A stretch of 46,633 nucleotides of DNA from Wenyingzhuangia sp. 2_MG-2023 (GTDB lineage Bacteria; Bacteroidota; Bacteroidia; Flavobacteriales; Flavobacteriaceae): the NCBI RefSeq assembly GCF_030548295.1, contig NZ_JAUOSB010000021.1, positions 1-46,633 on the forward strand. Direction: 5' to 3'. This document shows, piece after piece, positions 35,303 through 43,549 of this stretch. Position 1 is the stretch's first letter, and each line of letters opens with the position of its first letter. The translations under genes were made by a program, and so were the position numbers. The notes under the pieces were generated by a model. The model had not been told where the DNA came from. It worked only from the letters and a program-made list of their open reading frames with translations, and did not search any database.

Positions 35303-36508
35303 ATGAAAAACACTATAAATTATACACTAATTATCACCATTTTTCTCGCTAACATCCTTATTTCTTGTGGAAAATCCTCTAAAGAAAATCCTAAGACTAT
35401 AGAAACAGAACATCATTCCTCAGAAAAAGAAGAACATCACGATGATGAAATTCATTTGACTCAAAAACAAATAGAAACCATTGGTTTGGAATTTGGTGCA
35501 CTTTCTTCTTTAAAAGTAAACGATTACGTAAAAGCAACTGGAGTTCTAGGATTGCCGCCAAATGCACAAGCTTCTGTTGCCGCAAAAGCAGCAGGAATTG
35601 TTACGGAAGTTAAAAAATTAGTGGAAGGAGATTATCTTGAGAAAGGCGAATTTATTGCATACGTAGAAAATCCAGATTTTATTGTAAAACAACAAGAATA
35701 TTTGGAAGCCAAAGCACAATTGAAACTCAAAAAATTAGATTTGATACGACAACAAACTTTGGTAAAAGCAAATGCAGGAGTTGCCAAAAATCTTGAAAAT
35801 GTAGAAGCAGAAGTAGCAATTTTAGAAGCAAAATCTACAGGATTGTCCAAACAGCTTTCTTATTTAGGAATTTCAACAAAAAACCTTACTCCATCTAATA
35901 TACAACAGCAAATTTCTATAACTGTGCCCATGAGTGGTTACGTGTCTAACATTGCAATTCACAACGGAATGTACACACAACCCACAGTGCCTTTGATAGA
36001 AATTATATCTTCCAAACACTTACACTTAGAATTAGACGTGTTTGAAAAAGACATTGCAGAAATAAAAGTAGCTCAAAAAATAAGTTATAACATTCCTGCA
36101 TTAGGAACTAAAATTTATGAAGGAGAAGTAAGTGTTATTGGTAAGGAATTTAACAACCTATCCAAAACAGTTCGTGTTCACGGTCATTTGGACGGAGACA
36201 AACCCTTATTTCTTAAAGATTTGTTCATCAATGCAAAAATATGGCTCAATGATAAAATTGTTACGGCTGCTCCAGAAAGTGCCATTATCAAAGACGGAAA
36301 AAATATGTTTATTTATGTAGCCAAAAAAGAAGACAATAATGATGAAACACAATTTCAAAAAATAAAAGTGATTTCAGGAGCAACTCATAACGGATATACT
36401 GCCGTAAAGCTTTTGGATGAGATTCCAGATGGGATGAATATCGTCACCAAAGGAGCGTATTATGTGTATGCACAATCTAAATCTAGTGAACTAGCACACG
36501 AACATTAA
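35303..36508 (+). CDS. CzcB/CusB-type periplasmic adaptor of the metal efflux system
   Basis: This membrane fusion protein has 401 residues, with a lipoprotein signal ending LISC (Cys22). An acidic, histidine-rich stretch follows (about 38-52, HHSSEKEEHHDDEIH), a likely metal-binding tail. The barrel-sandwich halves flank a helical hairpin (about 90-190, with AAKAAGIVTEVKKLVEGDYL and, after the hairpin, ITVPMSGYVSNIAIHNGMYT). A beta-barrel and membrane-proximal domain complete it. It would connect the RND pump with the outer-membrane channel. It is the third gene of the operon and is followed by a terminator. Confidence 0.92.
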   Translation: MKNTINYTLIITIFLANILISCGKSSKENPKTIETEHHSSEKEEHHDDEIHLTQKQIETIGLEFGALSSLKVNDYVKATGVLGLPPNAQASVAAKAAGIVTEVKKLVEGDYLEKGEFIAYVENPDFIVKQQEYLEAKAQLKLKKLDLIRQQTLVKANAGVAKNLENVEAEVAILEAKSTGLSKQLSYLGISTKNLTPSNIQQQISITVPMSGYVSNIAIHNGMYTQPTVPLIEIISSKHLHLELDVFEKDIAEIKVAQKISYNIPALGTKIYEGEVSVIGKEFNNLSKTVRVHGHLDGDKPLFLKDLFINAKIWLNDKIVTAAPESAIIKDGKNMFIYVAKKEDNNDETQFQKIKVISGATHNGYTAVKLLDEIPDGMNIVTKGAYYVYAQSKSSELAHEH

Positions 36509-36519
36509 AAGACAAAGAC

Positions 36520-36553
36520 AACACCTTATTTTTACTCAAAAAAGTAAGGTGTT
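36520..36553 (+). terminator. Terminator of the metal-efflux operon
   Basis: ACACCTTA pairs with TAAGGTGT around an A/T-rich loop that can extend the stem, followed by TATTTTTA. It begins 12 bases after the adaptor stop. Confidence 0.75.
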
Positions 36554-36655
36554 ATTTTTAACCAATTACAAACAAAAAGGAGTGTTTAATAAAAACTAAA
36601 TTCATAATTAATCCTTAACTTTAAAGATTCGGACATTTGATAACTTTGAGAATTT

Positions 36656-37327
36656 ATGGACTTGACTCCTTTGCTATTGACCTTTAAATTGGCTGCCATT
36701 ACAACACTTCTGTTGTTTTTTTTGGCCATACCTCTGTGTTATTGGTTGGTGCAAACACGTTCCAAACTAAAGCCTTTTGTAGAAACTGTGGTTAGTTTGC
36801 CTTTGGTTTTGCCTCCTACTGTTTTAGGATTTTATTTTTTACTGTTCTTAGGTTCTAACACCTCTCTAGGTCTATGGATTCAAAACACTTTTGGTATTTC
36901 TTTGGTTTTTTCTTTTACAGGATTGGTCATTGCATCCTTGTTGTATAGTTTGCCTTTTATGGTCCATCCTATTCAAGCAGGGTTGACATCTTTGTCCAAA
37001 TCTTATGTAGAAACAGGACAATTGATGGGGAAATCTAGATTTGTGATTTTATGTAAAATTTTATTACCCAACATCAAACCTGCTATTCTTACAGGAGTGG
37101 TATTGACCTTTGCACATACCATAGGAGAATTTGGTGTAGTGTTGATGATTGGTGGAAATATTCCCAACCAAACAAAAGTTGCCTCTATAGCTATTTACGA
37201 CGAAGTAGAATCTCTAAATTACGCAACTGCCAATCTCTATTCTTTGATTTTATTAGGGATTTCTTTTGCTATTTTATTAACAGTATACCTTGTAAATGGT
37301 GGCTATTTAAAAAGAGTTGTACGATGA
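36656..37327 (+). CDS. modB: Molybdate ABC transporter permease
   Basis: This inner-membrane permease has 223 residues with five or six hydrophobic spans. It carries the ModB motifs VSLPLVLPPTVLGFYFLLFLG (about 46-66) and the cytoplasmic EAA loop (about 118-140, ETGQLMGKSRFVILCKILLP), followed by FAHTIGEFGVVLMIGGNIP. The last motif is typical for molybdate and tungstate permeases. Its end overlaps the ATPase gene by 4 bases (ATGA). The binding protein ModA is not encoded beside it: the region upstream holds only the metal-efflux terminator. Confidence 0.92.
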   Translation: MDLTPLLLTFKLAAITTLLLFFLAIPLCYWLVQTRSKLKPFVETVVSLPLVLPPTVLGFYFLLFLGSNTSLGLWIQNTFGISLVFSFTGLVIASLLYSLPFMVHPIQAGLTSLSKSYVETGQLMGKSRFVILCKILLPNIKPAILTGVVLTFAHTIGEFGVVLMIGGNIPNQTKVASIAIYDEVESLNYATANLYSLILLGISFAILLTVYLVNGGYLKRVVR

Positions 37328-38145
37328 TTCGATGTCAATTTCAAAAAACTTACGGTTCGGGAAAACAAACTTTTCATCTGAACATCAAAGCTTCCTTTCA
37401 ATCCAATGCCATCAATATCTTATTTGGTCCGTCGGGAGCAGGAAAAACATCTTTGCTTCGTTTGATTAGTGGTTTGGACAAAGTAGATGAAGGATCGGTA
37501 TCAGTAGATCGTGTAGATTGGATAAATACGCAAACCAAAACATTTATGCCTTTGGCTCAAAGAAACATTGCCTATGTGTTTCAAGATTACGGTTTGTTTC
37601 CTAATATGACCGTATTGAAGAATTTAAAATTTGTTCAGAAAAAAATTCCTCAACAATTGTTTAATGATGTGATTGCTACTTTAGAAATCAAACATTTACT
37701 AATGGTAAAACCCAACGAACTTTCTGGAGGTCAAAAACAACGAATTGCTTTGGCAAGAGCCTTGGTGCAAGAACCTAAATTACTCTTACTAGACGAACCT
37801 TTAACAGCCTTAGATGAAACGTTAAGGAACAAATTACAAACGTATTTGGTCTATTTGCAGCAGAAATATCAATTTACTGTTATTATGGTGAGTCACAACT
37901 TACAAGAAGTACTAAAAATTGCAGATCGTGTGTGTGTTATCAATTATGGAGAAATTATAGAAGAAGGAAAACCTACCATTTTGATTTCTAAAAACACTCA
38001 AAATACGTTAAAAGCAACCGTTTTAGACATGGAAAAAGAAAGAATTACCGTTAGAGTTGGCATACAACAAATTAAGATTGACAAAAAACAAATTGTCAAT
38101 CTCGATTTTCAAAAAGGTGACGAGGTAGAGATTCAGATTTCTTAA
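37324..38145 (+). CDS. modC: Molybdate ABC transporter ATP-binding protein
   Basis: This ABC ATPase has 273 residues. The Walker A motif GPSGAGKTS is at 35-43, the signature LSGGQ at 133-137, and Walker B LLLLDEP at about 154-160. A switch histidine in VSHNLQEV follows. A short C-terminal extension (about 220-273) is shorter than the molybdenum-binding domain of E. coli ModC (352 residues), so the regulatory MOP domain is reduced or missing. It powers import through ModB. Its stop codon overlaps that of the convergent nitroreductase gene. Confidence 0.9.
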   Translation: MIRCQFQKTYGSGKQTFHLNIKASFQSNAINILFGPSGAGKTSLLRLISGLDKVDEGSVSVDRVDWINTQTKTFMPLAQRNIAYVFQDYGLFPNMTVLKNLKFVQKKIPQQLFNDVIATLEIKHLLMVKPNELSGGQKQRIALARALVQEPKLLLLDEPLTALDETLRNKLQTYLVYLQQKYQFTVIMVSHNLQEVLKIADRVCVINYGEIIEEGKPTILISKNTQNTLKATVLDMEKERITVRVGIQQIKIDKKQIVNLDFQKGDEVEIQIS

Positions 38146-38741
38146 AAAACACGAACAACCTCTTGTAAAGATTTTCTTGATTTGGGTTTCTTTTCCAATT
38201 GATTAAAATCCTCTGTATCTCTCACACCAATAGCAACAGCTAAAACAGTTGTGTAATTTTTGTTTCCAAGAATCTTATCATATGGATCGGGTTCTATTCC
38301 TTCCATAGGAGTTGCATCTATTTGCATAGAAGCACAGGCACTTAAAAGCATCCCCAAAGCAATGTATACCTGCTTTTCCATCCATATTTTCACTTCTTTC
38401 TCAGAATGTGTGTCTGCATATTCCTTGTAAAATTCCATAGCATACTCTGGCAATCTGCTTTTCAATTCTTTATAAAACACAGCAAGGTTGTTTACAGTTC
38501 TAAAAACAACCAATGTGTCACAATCTTGAACTTTAGCTGTATTGTGTTTAGAGAATACTGCTAATTTGTCTTTCATTTCTTGATCTCCTATAAAAACAAA
38601 TTCCCAAGGTTGGCTGTTGATAGACGAAGGACAAAGTCTTAAAATTTCTTGAAGTTCTTCAATTTTACGACTTTCTATTTTTTTAGAATTATCGTATTTT
38701 TTTGTAGTGTAACGATTCTGAATGTGATTTATAAAATTCAT
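38142..38741 (-). CDS. Nitroreductase family protein, NfsB-like
   Basis: This FMN-dependent NAD(P)H oxidoreductase has 199 residues. The N-terminal FMN segment NRYTTKKYDNSKKI (about 9-22) is followed by LRLCPSSINSQPWEFVFIGD (about 34-53). The subgroup motif IDATPMEGIEPD (about 142-153) and the C-terminal KPKSRKSLQEVV complete it. It probably reduces nitroaromatics or quinones, or acts as dihydropteridine reductase-like. It is convergent with modC and shares four bases with it, so there is no room for a terminator between them. It shares the (I)DAxPMEG motif with the paralogue at 6336-7007. Confidence 0.9.
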   Translation of the reverse strand: MNFINHIQNRYTTKKYDNSKKIESRKIEELQEILRLCPSSINSQPWEFVFIGDQEMKDKLAVFSKHNTAKVQDCDTLVVFRTVNNLAVFYKELKSRLPEYAMEFYKEYADTHSEKEVKIWMEKQVYIALGMLLSACASMQIDATPMEGIEPDPYDKILGNKNYTTVLAVAIGVRDTEDFNQLEKKPKSRKSLQEVVRVF

Positions 38742-38841
38742 ACAATTGTTTTTTTAACTCAGAAGTAAATGTACTAAAGAAAATAAAAAATCAACATGCT
38801 CCTTTTCCAAATCACAAAAATCTCCTGCATTTTTTTTCGGA

Positions 38842-39435
38842 AGCTAGCTGTTGCAACACATCAACCAACATTGTTTTGGACACAGCTCCAGTAAGTCTAA
38901 GCTCTTTAATTTACAACAAACGTTGGTGCAGAAAGAATGTTTAATTCTCGCAACTCACATTCACTTTTCAATACCTAATTCTTATACTAATTTTCATCAT
39001 GCCAAGCCACCTCAACTTTTTTTGATTGATATTCTTTAGTTATACTAACAAGATCGTTAACACGAGTAATAGACATACCTTCTCCAAAATAAACAGATTG
39101 TATTGCATGTACTACTTGTATTTCTACATTATTTTCTTGTGCTTTTAAAACAACTTGATCTATTTTTAAAATAGTAGGAATCTTTGTAAAAAGAGTTCAC
39201 TCAACAACAATCCTTCTGATTCTAAAGCTTCTTTTCCTTTTTCATCAGCTGTATTTACATCTAAAATCCCTTTACCTTTCCAATATTCATGAATGGAAAT
39301 TCCTTTTTGAGGTAAATGTGACCTGATTTGAAACGGAATCAAATTGATGTTAACTGCTACTTTTGTTTTTTGAACTGCATGAGCCAATCGTTGGTTTCCG
39401 GCATAACACCATAGACAGATAATATCATAGACCAA
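38842..39435 (-). pseudogene. Decayed FrnE/DsbA-like oxidoreductase gene
   Basis: Three pieces of one protein lie in different frames. The first (39435 to about 39190) begins VYDIICLWCYAGNQRLAHAV, where CxxC of DsbA-type FrnE proteins appears as C-L-W-C, and continues with VNINLIPFQIRSHLPQKGIS. After a frameshift near 39190 comes FTKIPTILKIDQVVLKAQEN, then VYFGEGMSITRVNDLV, ending at a TAG at 38987. Fragments LSAPTFVVN and, in a third frame, LTGAVSKTMLVDVLQQLAS (to about 38842) match the family's conserved end with its GA element. At least two frameshifts and several stops show the gene is dead. The region up to 38741 holds nothing else. Confidence 0.75.
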
Positions 39436-39610
39436 ACCTATATTAAACCTTCCTTTTTCATCCGTTTTTAGACGAATTACAACACAACCCTTACCATTTA
39501 AATCTAGTCAAAAAAACAAAATTTTGAACATATGAGTTACAAATTAAAAGACCCAAGCTCCCTTTTTTTAAACTTTTTTAAGATATTGAATACATTAAAA
39601 TTCTTGAAAA

Positions 39611-40066
39611 ATGATGCACAAAATCCTCCTACTCATTTTTGTCTTGTTTATGAGTTGTAACCAAGATAAAAGTACACAAACAGACCAAGTGATTTACACC
39701 AAAATTGGAAAAGGAATACTCACTGGACAAGGAGAAGAAGGCATCTCTAAAAGTAATTGGGTGGTAACCAATGAAAAAGACTGGAACCATCTAAAAGCAA
39801 AAATGAATACCATAAACCAAGAGACCAGCCATTTTACAGAAACTCAAATAGATTTTTCAAAATACATTGTGATTGCTACATTTGATAGTATTAGACAACA
39901 AGGAGGTTCGTATATTTCTATTGCAAATGTTGTAAAAAATACATCAAACACGGTGGTTTGCACAAAATACATTGAAGACAACTCTCCTTTTGCCACACAT
40001 GTTGTCAATCAATCCTATCATTTGGTGAAAATTGAGAAAACTAACTTGCCTATTATTTTTGAATAA
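39611..40066 (+). CDS. PrcB-like lipoprotein
   Basis: This 151-residue product begins with a lipoprotein signal, MMHKILLLIFVLFMSC (Cys16). The mature part matches the PrcB C-terminal domain pattern: VTNEKDWNHLKAKM (about 51-64), IDFSKYIVIATFDSIRQQGG (about 80-99), SYISIANVVK and, at the end, SYHLVKIEKTNLPIIFE. PrcB of Treponema binds and stabilises a protease; most other members have no known partner. No protease gene is adjacent. A terminator follows directly. Confidence 0.75.
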   Translation: MMHKILLLIFVLFMSCNQDKSTQTDQVIYTKIGKGILTGQGEEGISKSNWVVTNEKDWNHLKAKMNTINQETSHFTETQIDFSKYIVIATFDSIRQQGGSYISIANVVKNTSNTVVCTKYIEDNSPFATHVVNQSYHLVKIEKTNLPIIFE

Positions 40067-40080
40067 AAACTCATAAAAAC

Positions 40081-40114
40081 AAAAAATCCTATCTAAAACT
40101 AGATAGGATTTTTT
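40081..40114. terminator. Bidirectional terminator between PrcB-like gene and tRNA-His
   Basis: A perfect 14-bp inverted repeat (AAAAAATCCTATCT with its complement) surrounds a 6-base loop. It lies between the convergent PrcB-like gene and tRNA-His, 4 bases from the tRNA 3' end. Confidence 0.85.
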
Positions 40115-40117
40115 AAG

Positions 40118-40192
40118 GGTGGAAGACGGGACTCGAACCCGCGACACTCGGTACCACAAACCGATACTCTAACCAACTGAGCTACAACCACC
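40118..40192 (-). tRNA. tRNA-His (anticodon GTG)
   Basis: The minus strand folds as tRNA. Anticodon stem TCGGT/ACCGA holds the loop TTGTGGT with anticodon GTG. The extra 5' G(-1) at 40192 opposite C73 is encoded, the hallmark of tRNA-His. In my fold, acceptor positions 5 and 6 are T opposite T68 and T67, giving two T-T mismatches. The remaining arms are regular. CCA is not fully encoded. Confidence 0.95.
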
Positions 40193-40219
40193 ATTTGCGC
40201 GCGCTTGCGTTAGCGGTTG

Positions 40220-40250
40220 CAAATATAAGAGGTTTCTTGAATTCTACAAA
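40220..40250 (-). promoter_or_regulatory. Promoter of tRNA-His (TTTG-N19-TATATTTG)
   Basis: The minus strand has TATATTTG at 40220-40227 and TTTG at 40247-40250, with 19 bases between. Element sequence and spacing equal those of the tRNA-Asp promoter. The 22 bases at 40209-40230 are identical to 137-158. Confidence 0.75.
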
Positions 40251-40258
40251 GAAAAAAA

Positions 40259-40981
40259 TTAAAAAATATCAGATAAATTTTTAACCGCTACGTAACGTTC
40301 TGTGGTAAAACCTTCTGCGTAATTTACACCTACCAATCTTCCCAAATCTTTTGCTCTATAGTCTACACTCTCAAAAAAGTTTTTACTCGTTATTGGAGAT
40401 TCTGGCTCTTTGCTATTTGGATCGTAAAATTGTGATTTGAATGCTTTGATTGCGTTTTCTTTTACATCCATATAATCAGAAATATCCACCACAAAATCTG
40501 GTTCAATGGTTTTCCACTGAATGTAATGGTACACATTTTTAGGTCTCCAAGCTTCTTGATCTCCAAACCCCACGTCCGTTTTTATGGCTCTCAACCCTGC
40601 TAAAAAACAAGCATCCGAAACCAATTTACTTGCTTTTGCATGATCTGGGTGACGATCATCTATAGCGTTACACAACACAATATCTGGCTGGTATTTTCTA
40701 ATAATTTCAACTATTTTTAACTGGTATTCTTTACTATTTTCTAAATACCCATCAGGCAATTCTAAATTTTCTCTTACCATTACCCCTAAAACACCTGCAG
40801 CAGCTTCTGCTTCCATGGCTCTAATTTTTGGAGTTCCTCTAGTTCCTAGTTCTCCTTGAGTCAAATCTAAAATTCCTGCTAATTTTCCTTCTGCAATCTC
40901 TTTTGCCAATGTACCTCCACATCCCAACTCAACATCGTCTGGGTGTGCTCCTATGGCCAATATGTCTAACTTAAAATTCAT
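40259..40981 (-). CDS. bshB1: Bacillithiol biosynthesis deacetylase BshB1
   Basis: This is a zinc-dependent N-deacetylase of the LmbE/PIG-L family with 240 residues. It removes acetate from GlcNAc-malate in the second step of bacillithiol synthesis. The zinc motif AHPDDVELG is at 12-20 and the second part, DDRHPDHAKA, lies near residue 110. LTQGELGTRGTPKIRAMEAE (about 39-58) is characteristic of BshB1. The gene starts 6 bases after a glutathione-peroxidase-like gene, so the two are co-transcribed and both serve thiol and peroxide defence. BshA and BshC are not in this window. Confidence 0.93.
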   Translation of the reverse strand: MNFKLDILAIGAHPDDVELGCGGTLAKEIAEGKLAGILDLTQGELGTRGTPKIRAMEAEAAAGVLGVMVRENLELPDGYLENSKEYQLKIVEIIRKYQPDIVLCNAIDDRHPDHAKASKLVSDACFLAGLRAIKTDVGFGDQEAWRPKNVYHYIQWKTIEPDFVVDISDYMDVKENAIKAFKSQFYDPNSKEPESPITSKNFFESVDYRAKDLGRLVGVNYAEGFTTERYVAVKNLSDIF

Positions 40982-40987
40982 ATATAT

Positions 40988-41554
40988 TTATTTTGTAATC
41001 CAATTTACAATGCTTGGATCGTTCGGTTTTATTTTTGGACTGATTACTTTTTCTAGTTTTCCATCTCTTCCTATCAAGAATTTTTGAAAATTCCATGTGA
41101 CTTTTGAATCTTGTACGCCATTGAATTTTTTACGAGTTAAAAACTGATAAATTTCTGCTTGATTTTTTCCTTTTACATCTATTTTCTCCATCATTGGAAA
41201 AGTAACTCCATAATTCAATTGACAAAATTCTTGAATGTCTTCAGAATCTCCTGGTTCTTGATATAAAAAATTATTTGCAGGAAACCCTACAATTGTAAAA
41301 TTGTTACTGTTATTATATGCTTCATAAATTTCTTGTAATTGTTCGTATTGTGGAGTCAAACCACATTTAGAAGCCGTATTTACAATCATTATTTTTTTTC
41401 CTTTTAAAGTAGAAAAATTAAAATCATTTCCTTGTAAATCTTTGACTATAAAATCATAGATAGAAGTTTTCGTGTTTGTAATTTTCACTTTCTGCTCTCT
41501 AAAAATATAGTAAGCAAATAGCAAAATGGGCAATATGATATATAGGAGTTTCAT
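40988..41554 (-). CDS. Glutathione-peroxidase-like thiol peroxidase
   Basis: This thioredoxin-fold peroxidase has 188 residues from the ATG at 41554. A TTG seven codons further upstream is in frame, but it lies on the promoter box at 41573-41580, so I reject it. The N-terminal hydrophobic helix (MKLLYIILPILLFAYYIF) anchors or exports the protein. The catalytic Cys lies in VNTASKCGLTPQY, the conserved region FPANNF follows, and the Trp site is TWNFQKFLI. Such enzymes usually take electrons from thioredoxin. With bshB1 as operon partner, bacillithiol is a possible alternative. Substrates are hydrogen peroxide or lipid hydroperoxides. Confidence 0.9.
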   Translation of the reverse strand: MKLLYIILPILLFAYYIFREQKVKITNTKTSIYDFIVKDLQGNDFNFSTLKGKKIMIVNTASKCGLTPQYEQLQEIYEAYNNSNNFTIVGFPANNFLYQEPGDSEDIQEFCQLNYGVTFPMMEKIDVKGKNQAEIYQFLTRKKFNGVQDSKVTWNFQKFLIGRDGKLEKVISPKIKPNDPSIVNWITK

Positions 41555-41572
41555 CGTTGTAAATTTTTTGCT

Positions 41573-41604
41573 CAAAGGTAAACTTCGTATTTGTCGTAAT
41601 CAAA
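41573..41604 (-). promoter_or_regulatory. Promoter of the peroxidase-bshB1 operon
   Basis: On the minus strand a perfect TACCTTTG -7 box (41573-41580) is preceded by TTTG (41601-41604) with 20 bases between. The box lies 18 bases before the ATG at 41554 and decides that start. Confidence 0.65.
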
Positions 41605-41640
41605 TCTAATTTATTTCAAGGTAGTGTTTAGAATTGTTCT

Positions 41641-41648
41641 TATTTTTG
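41641..41648 (+). promoter_or_regulatory. -7 box of the DUF2520-kdsC operon
   Basis: A perfect TATTTTTG box ends 6 bases before the ATG at 41655. Transcription would start at or near the start codon, giving an almost leaderless mRNA. No -33 element is clear. Confidence 0.45.
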
Positions 41649-41654
41649 ACCCCT

Positions 41655-42407
41655 ATGACAAAGGTTTGTATACTTGGAGCAGGAAAAGTGGGTACGCATT
41701 TTATCAAAGAGTGTATCAATAATCCCGCCATTGAACTTATTCAGATTTTCAACAGATCTCAAAAGGGAATTCAACTTTATCAAAATAGTATTCCAACCAC
41801 ACAAAGCGTGTATGAATTGAAAAAAGCAGACCTTTATTTGGTTGCTTTGCCAGACGATGTTATTGCTACGTTAGATTTAAATCATTTAAAAGGGTTAGTA
41901 GCACATACCTCTGGAACCTTAGCATTTACCAATTTACAGGCACAAAATAGAGCTGTTTTGTATCCATTACAAAGTTTTAGCAAAGAGAAAAAAATACATT
42001 TTAAAAAATTGCCTCTTTGTTTGGAAACCGAGTTTGAAAAAGATTACAAAATTTTACGTGAATTTGCCTACTCTCTTTCAGATGCAGTCTACGCTATTGA
42101 TGCTTCTAAAAGACAAAAAATACATTTGGCAGCTGTTTTTGCCAACAACTTTAGCAATAGAATGATGGGAATTGCTTATGATTTGTGCAAAGAACATCAG
42201 ATAGATTTTGAGATTTTACAGCCGTTACTACAAGAGACATTTTTAAAAACTCAAATTTTGCCTCCTCATATTGCTCAAACAGGACCTGCGCTCAGAAATG
42301 ACCAGCAAACTATAATAAAACATATGGATCAATTAACAGGAACTAACAAAACAATTTATCAACTAATAACCCAATCAATACAAGAAAAGCATGGCACAGA
42401 GTTATAA
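41655..42407 (+). CDS. Rossmann-fold DUF2520 protein (putative NADP-dependent reductase)
   Basis: The product has 250 residues from the ATG at 41655. A TTG at 41634 is in frame, but the promoter box lies after it. The N-terminus TKVCILGAGKVGTHFIKE is a dinucleotide-binding Rossmann motif related to pyrroline-5-carboxylate reductase and ketopantoate reductase. The C-terminal helical DUF2520 domain spans about 120-250, with HLAAVFANNFSNRMMGIAYD. The reaction is unknown. The stop overlaps the start of the KdsC-like gene by 17 bases, which points to translational coupling. Confidence 0.88.
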   Translation: MTKVCILGAGKVGTHFIKECINNPAIELIQIFNRSQKGIQLYQNSIPTTQSVYELKKADLYLVALPDDVIATLDLNHLKGLVAHTSGTLAFTNLQAQNRAVLYPLQSFSKEKKIHFKKLPLCLETEFEKDYKILREFAYSLSDAVYAIDASKRQKIHLAAVFANNFSNRMMGIAYDLCKEHQIDFEILQPLLQETFLKTQILPPHIAQTGPALRNDQQTIIKHMDQLTGTNKTIYQLITQSIQEKHGTEL

Positions 42408-42918
42408 AGAATTATTGAACAACGTAAAAGGATTTATTTTTGATGTTGACGGTGTTTTAACCAACGGAATGGTTACTATATATCCTGGTGGAGAATTGGT
42501 ACGTCAAATGAATATTAAAGATGGTTATGCCTTAAAAACTGCTATTGATGCAGGATTTCCTGTTTGTATCATATCCGGAGGAAGCAATATTGGTGTTAGA
42601 AGTCGTTTGGAAGGATTGGGTATTAAAGATATTTATTTAGGCGTTCATGATAAAATTGAAAAATACCACGAAATCTTAGAACTTCACAACTTAAAACCTG
42701 AGGAAATTGTGTACATGGGAGATGACATTCCTGATTATCCTGTAATGGAATTGGTAGGAATTCCGTGCGCTCCACAAGATGCTGTACCCGAAATAAAAGC
42801 GGTTTCTAAATACGTTTCTCCTATCAAAGGTGGAGAAGGTTGTGTGCGAGATATTATAGAACAAGTGTTACGTGTGCAAGAGAAGTGGAATGGAAAATTT
42901 TACGCTAAGTTTGACTAA
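42391..42918 (+). CDS. kdsC: KdsC-like HAD phosphatase (KDO 8-phosphate phosphatase)
   Basis: This small cap-less HAD hydrolase has 175 residues, the usual KdsC length. The nucleophile and acid/base Asp are D18 and D20 in FIFDVDGVLTNG. Motif II is in VCIISGGSN and motif III in VYMGDDIPDYPVM. The KdsC-specific C-terminal region has SPIKGGEGCVRDIIEQVL. It would release phosphate from KDO 8-phosphate in lipopolysaccharide core synthesis. Members with relaxed substrate use exist. It is coupled to the DUF2520 gene upstream. Confidence 0.88.
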   Translation: MAQSYKELLNNVKGFIFDVDGVLTNGMVTIYPGGELVRQMNIKDGYALKTAIDAGFPVCIISGGSNIGVRSRLEGLGIKDIYLGVHDKIEKYHEILELHNLKPEEIVYMGDDIPDYPVMELVGIPCAPQDAVPEIKAVSKYVSPIKGGEGCVRDIIEQVLRVQEKWNGKFYAKFD

Positions 42919-42940
42919 AATTTTATTTTTATAAATATAA

Positions 42941-42977
42941 TTAGACAGCTTTCAAAATTAATTGAAAGCTGCCTAAC
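42941..42977. terminator. Terminator between kdsC and the AhpD-like gene
   Basis: A 15-base inverted repeat with one mismatch (arms CAGCTTTCAA and TTGAAAGCTG inside TTAG/CTAA) surrounds a 7-base A/T loop. It lies between convergent genes. Confidence 0.7.
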
Positions 42978-42988
42978 ATTCTTCTTCA

Positions 42989-43549
42989 TCAATCTTCTAT
43001 TTCTTTTCCTACTGCAAAAGGCTCAAGCACCTCATTAATTGTATTTTCTGTAACATGGTTGATGTAATTACCAATTGTTTTAAGAGAAATTCCCACAATT
43101 ATTTCCATTACATTTTCAGGAGAAAAACCAGCATTGTAAAATAGTTCTAAATCTTCTGTCTCTATATTTCCTCTAGTTACAGTTAATTTCTGAGCTGTTT
43201 TGACTAAAATATTCCATCTAGTATCTTCCAACTCTTTTTGTTTTCTGACCGCGTTCAATACAGAAGAAGGAATTCCGTTTGCTTTTGCTGCACGGGTATG
43301 AGCAGCTGTACAATAATCACAGTGATTGACAACGCTAATCGCTAACAAAATTAAATGTTGTTCTCCTGCTGTAAATGAAGTTTTAGAAAAAATATTGAAT
43401 ACATCAACGTAACTTTCTAAAGCCGCTGGTGCACCAGCCATATACCTAAATAAATTGGGTAACATACCGTATTTTTTCTCACCATATTTTAGCAATTCTT
43501 TTGATTCTTCTGGTGCACTTTCTATTGTGTGCTTTGTAAATTGTTTCAT
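42989..43549 (-). CDS. Carboxymuconolactone decarboxylase/AhpD-like protein
   Basis: This is an all-helical protein of the AhpD-like superfamily with 186 residues. The active-site pattern C-x2-C-x3-H is present in HCDYCTAAHTRAA (about 92-104), as in alkylhydroperoxide reductase partner AhpD. It therefore probably acts in peroxide or thiol redox chemistry rather than as a true decarboxylase. It stands alone. The 250-base upstream gap to the divergent DUF3360 gene holds no recognisable element. Confidence 0.88.
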   Translation of the reverse strand: MKQFTKHTIESAPEESKELLKYGEKKYGMLPNLFRYMAGAPAALESYVDVFNIFSKTSFTAGEQHLILLAISVVNHCDYCTAAHTRAAKANGIPSSVLNAVRKQKELEDTRWNILVKTAQKLTVTRGNIETEDLELFYNAGFSPENVMEIIVGISLKTIGNYINHVTENTINEVLEPFAVGKEIED

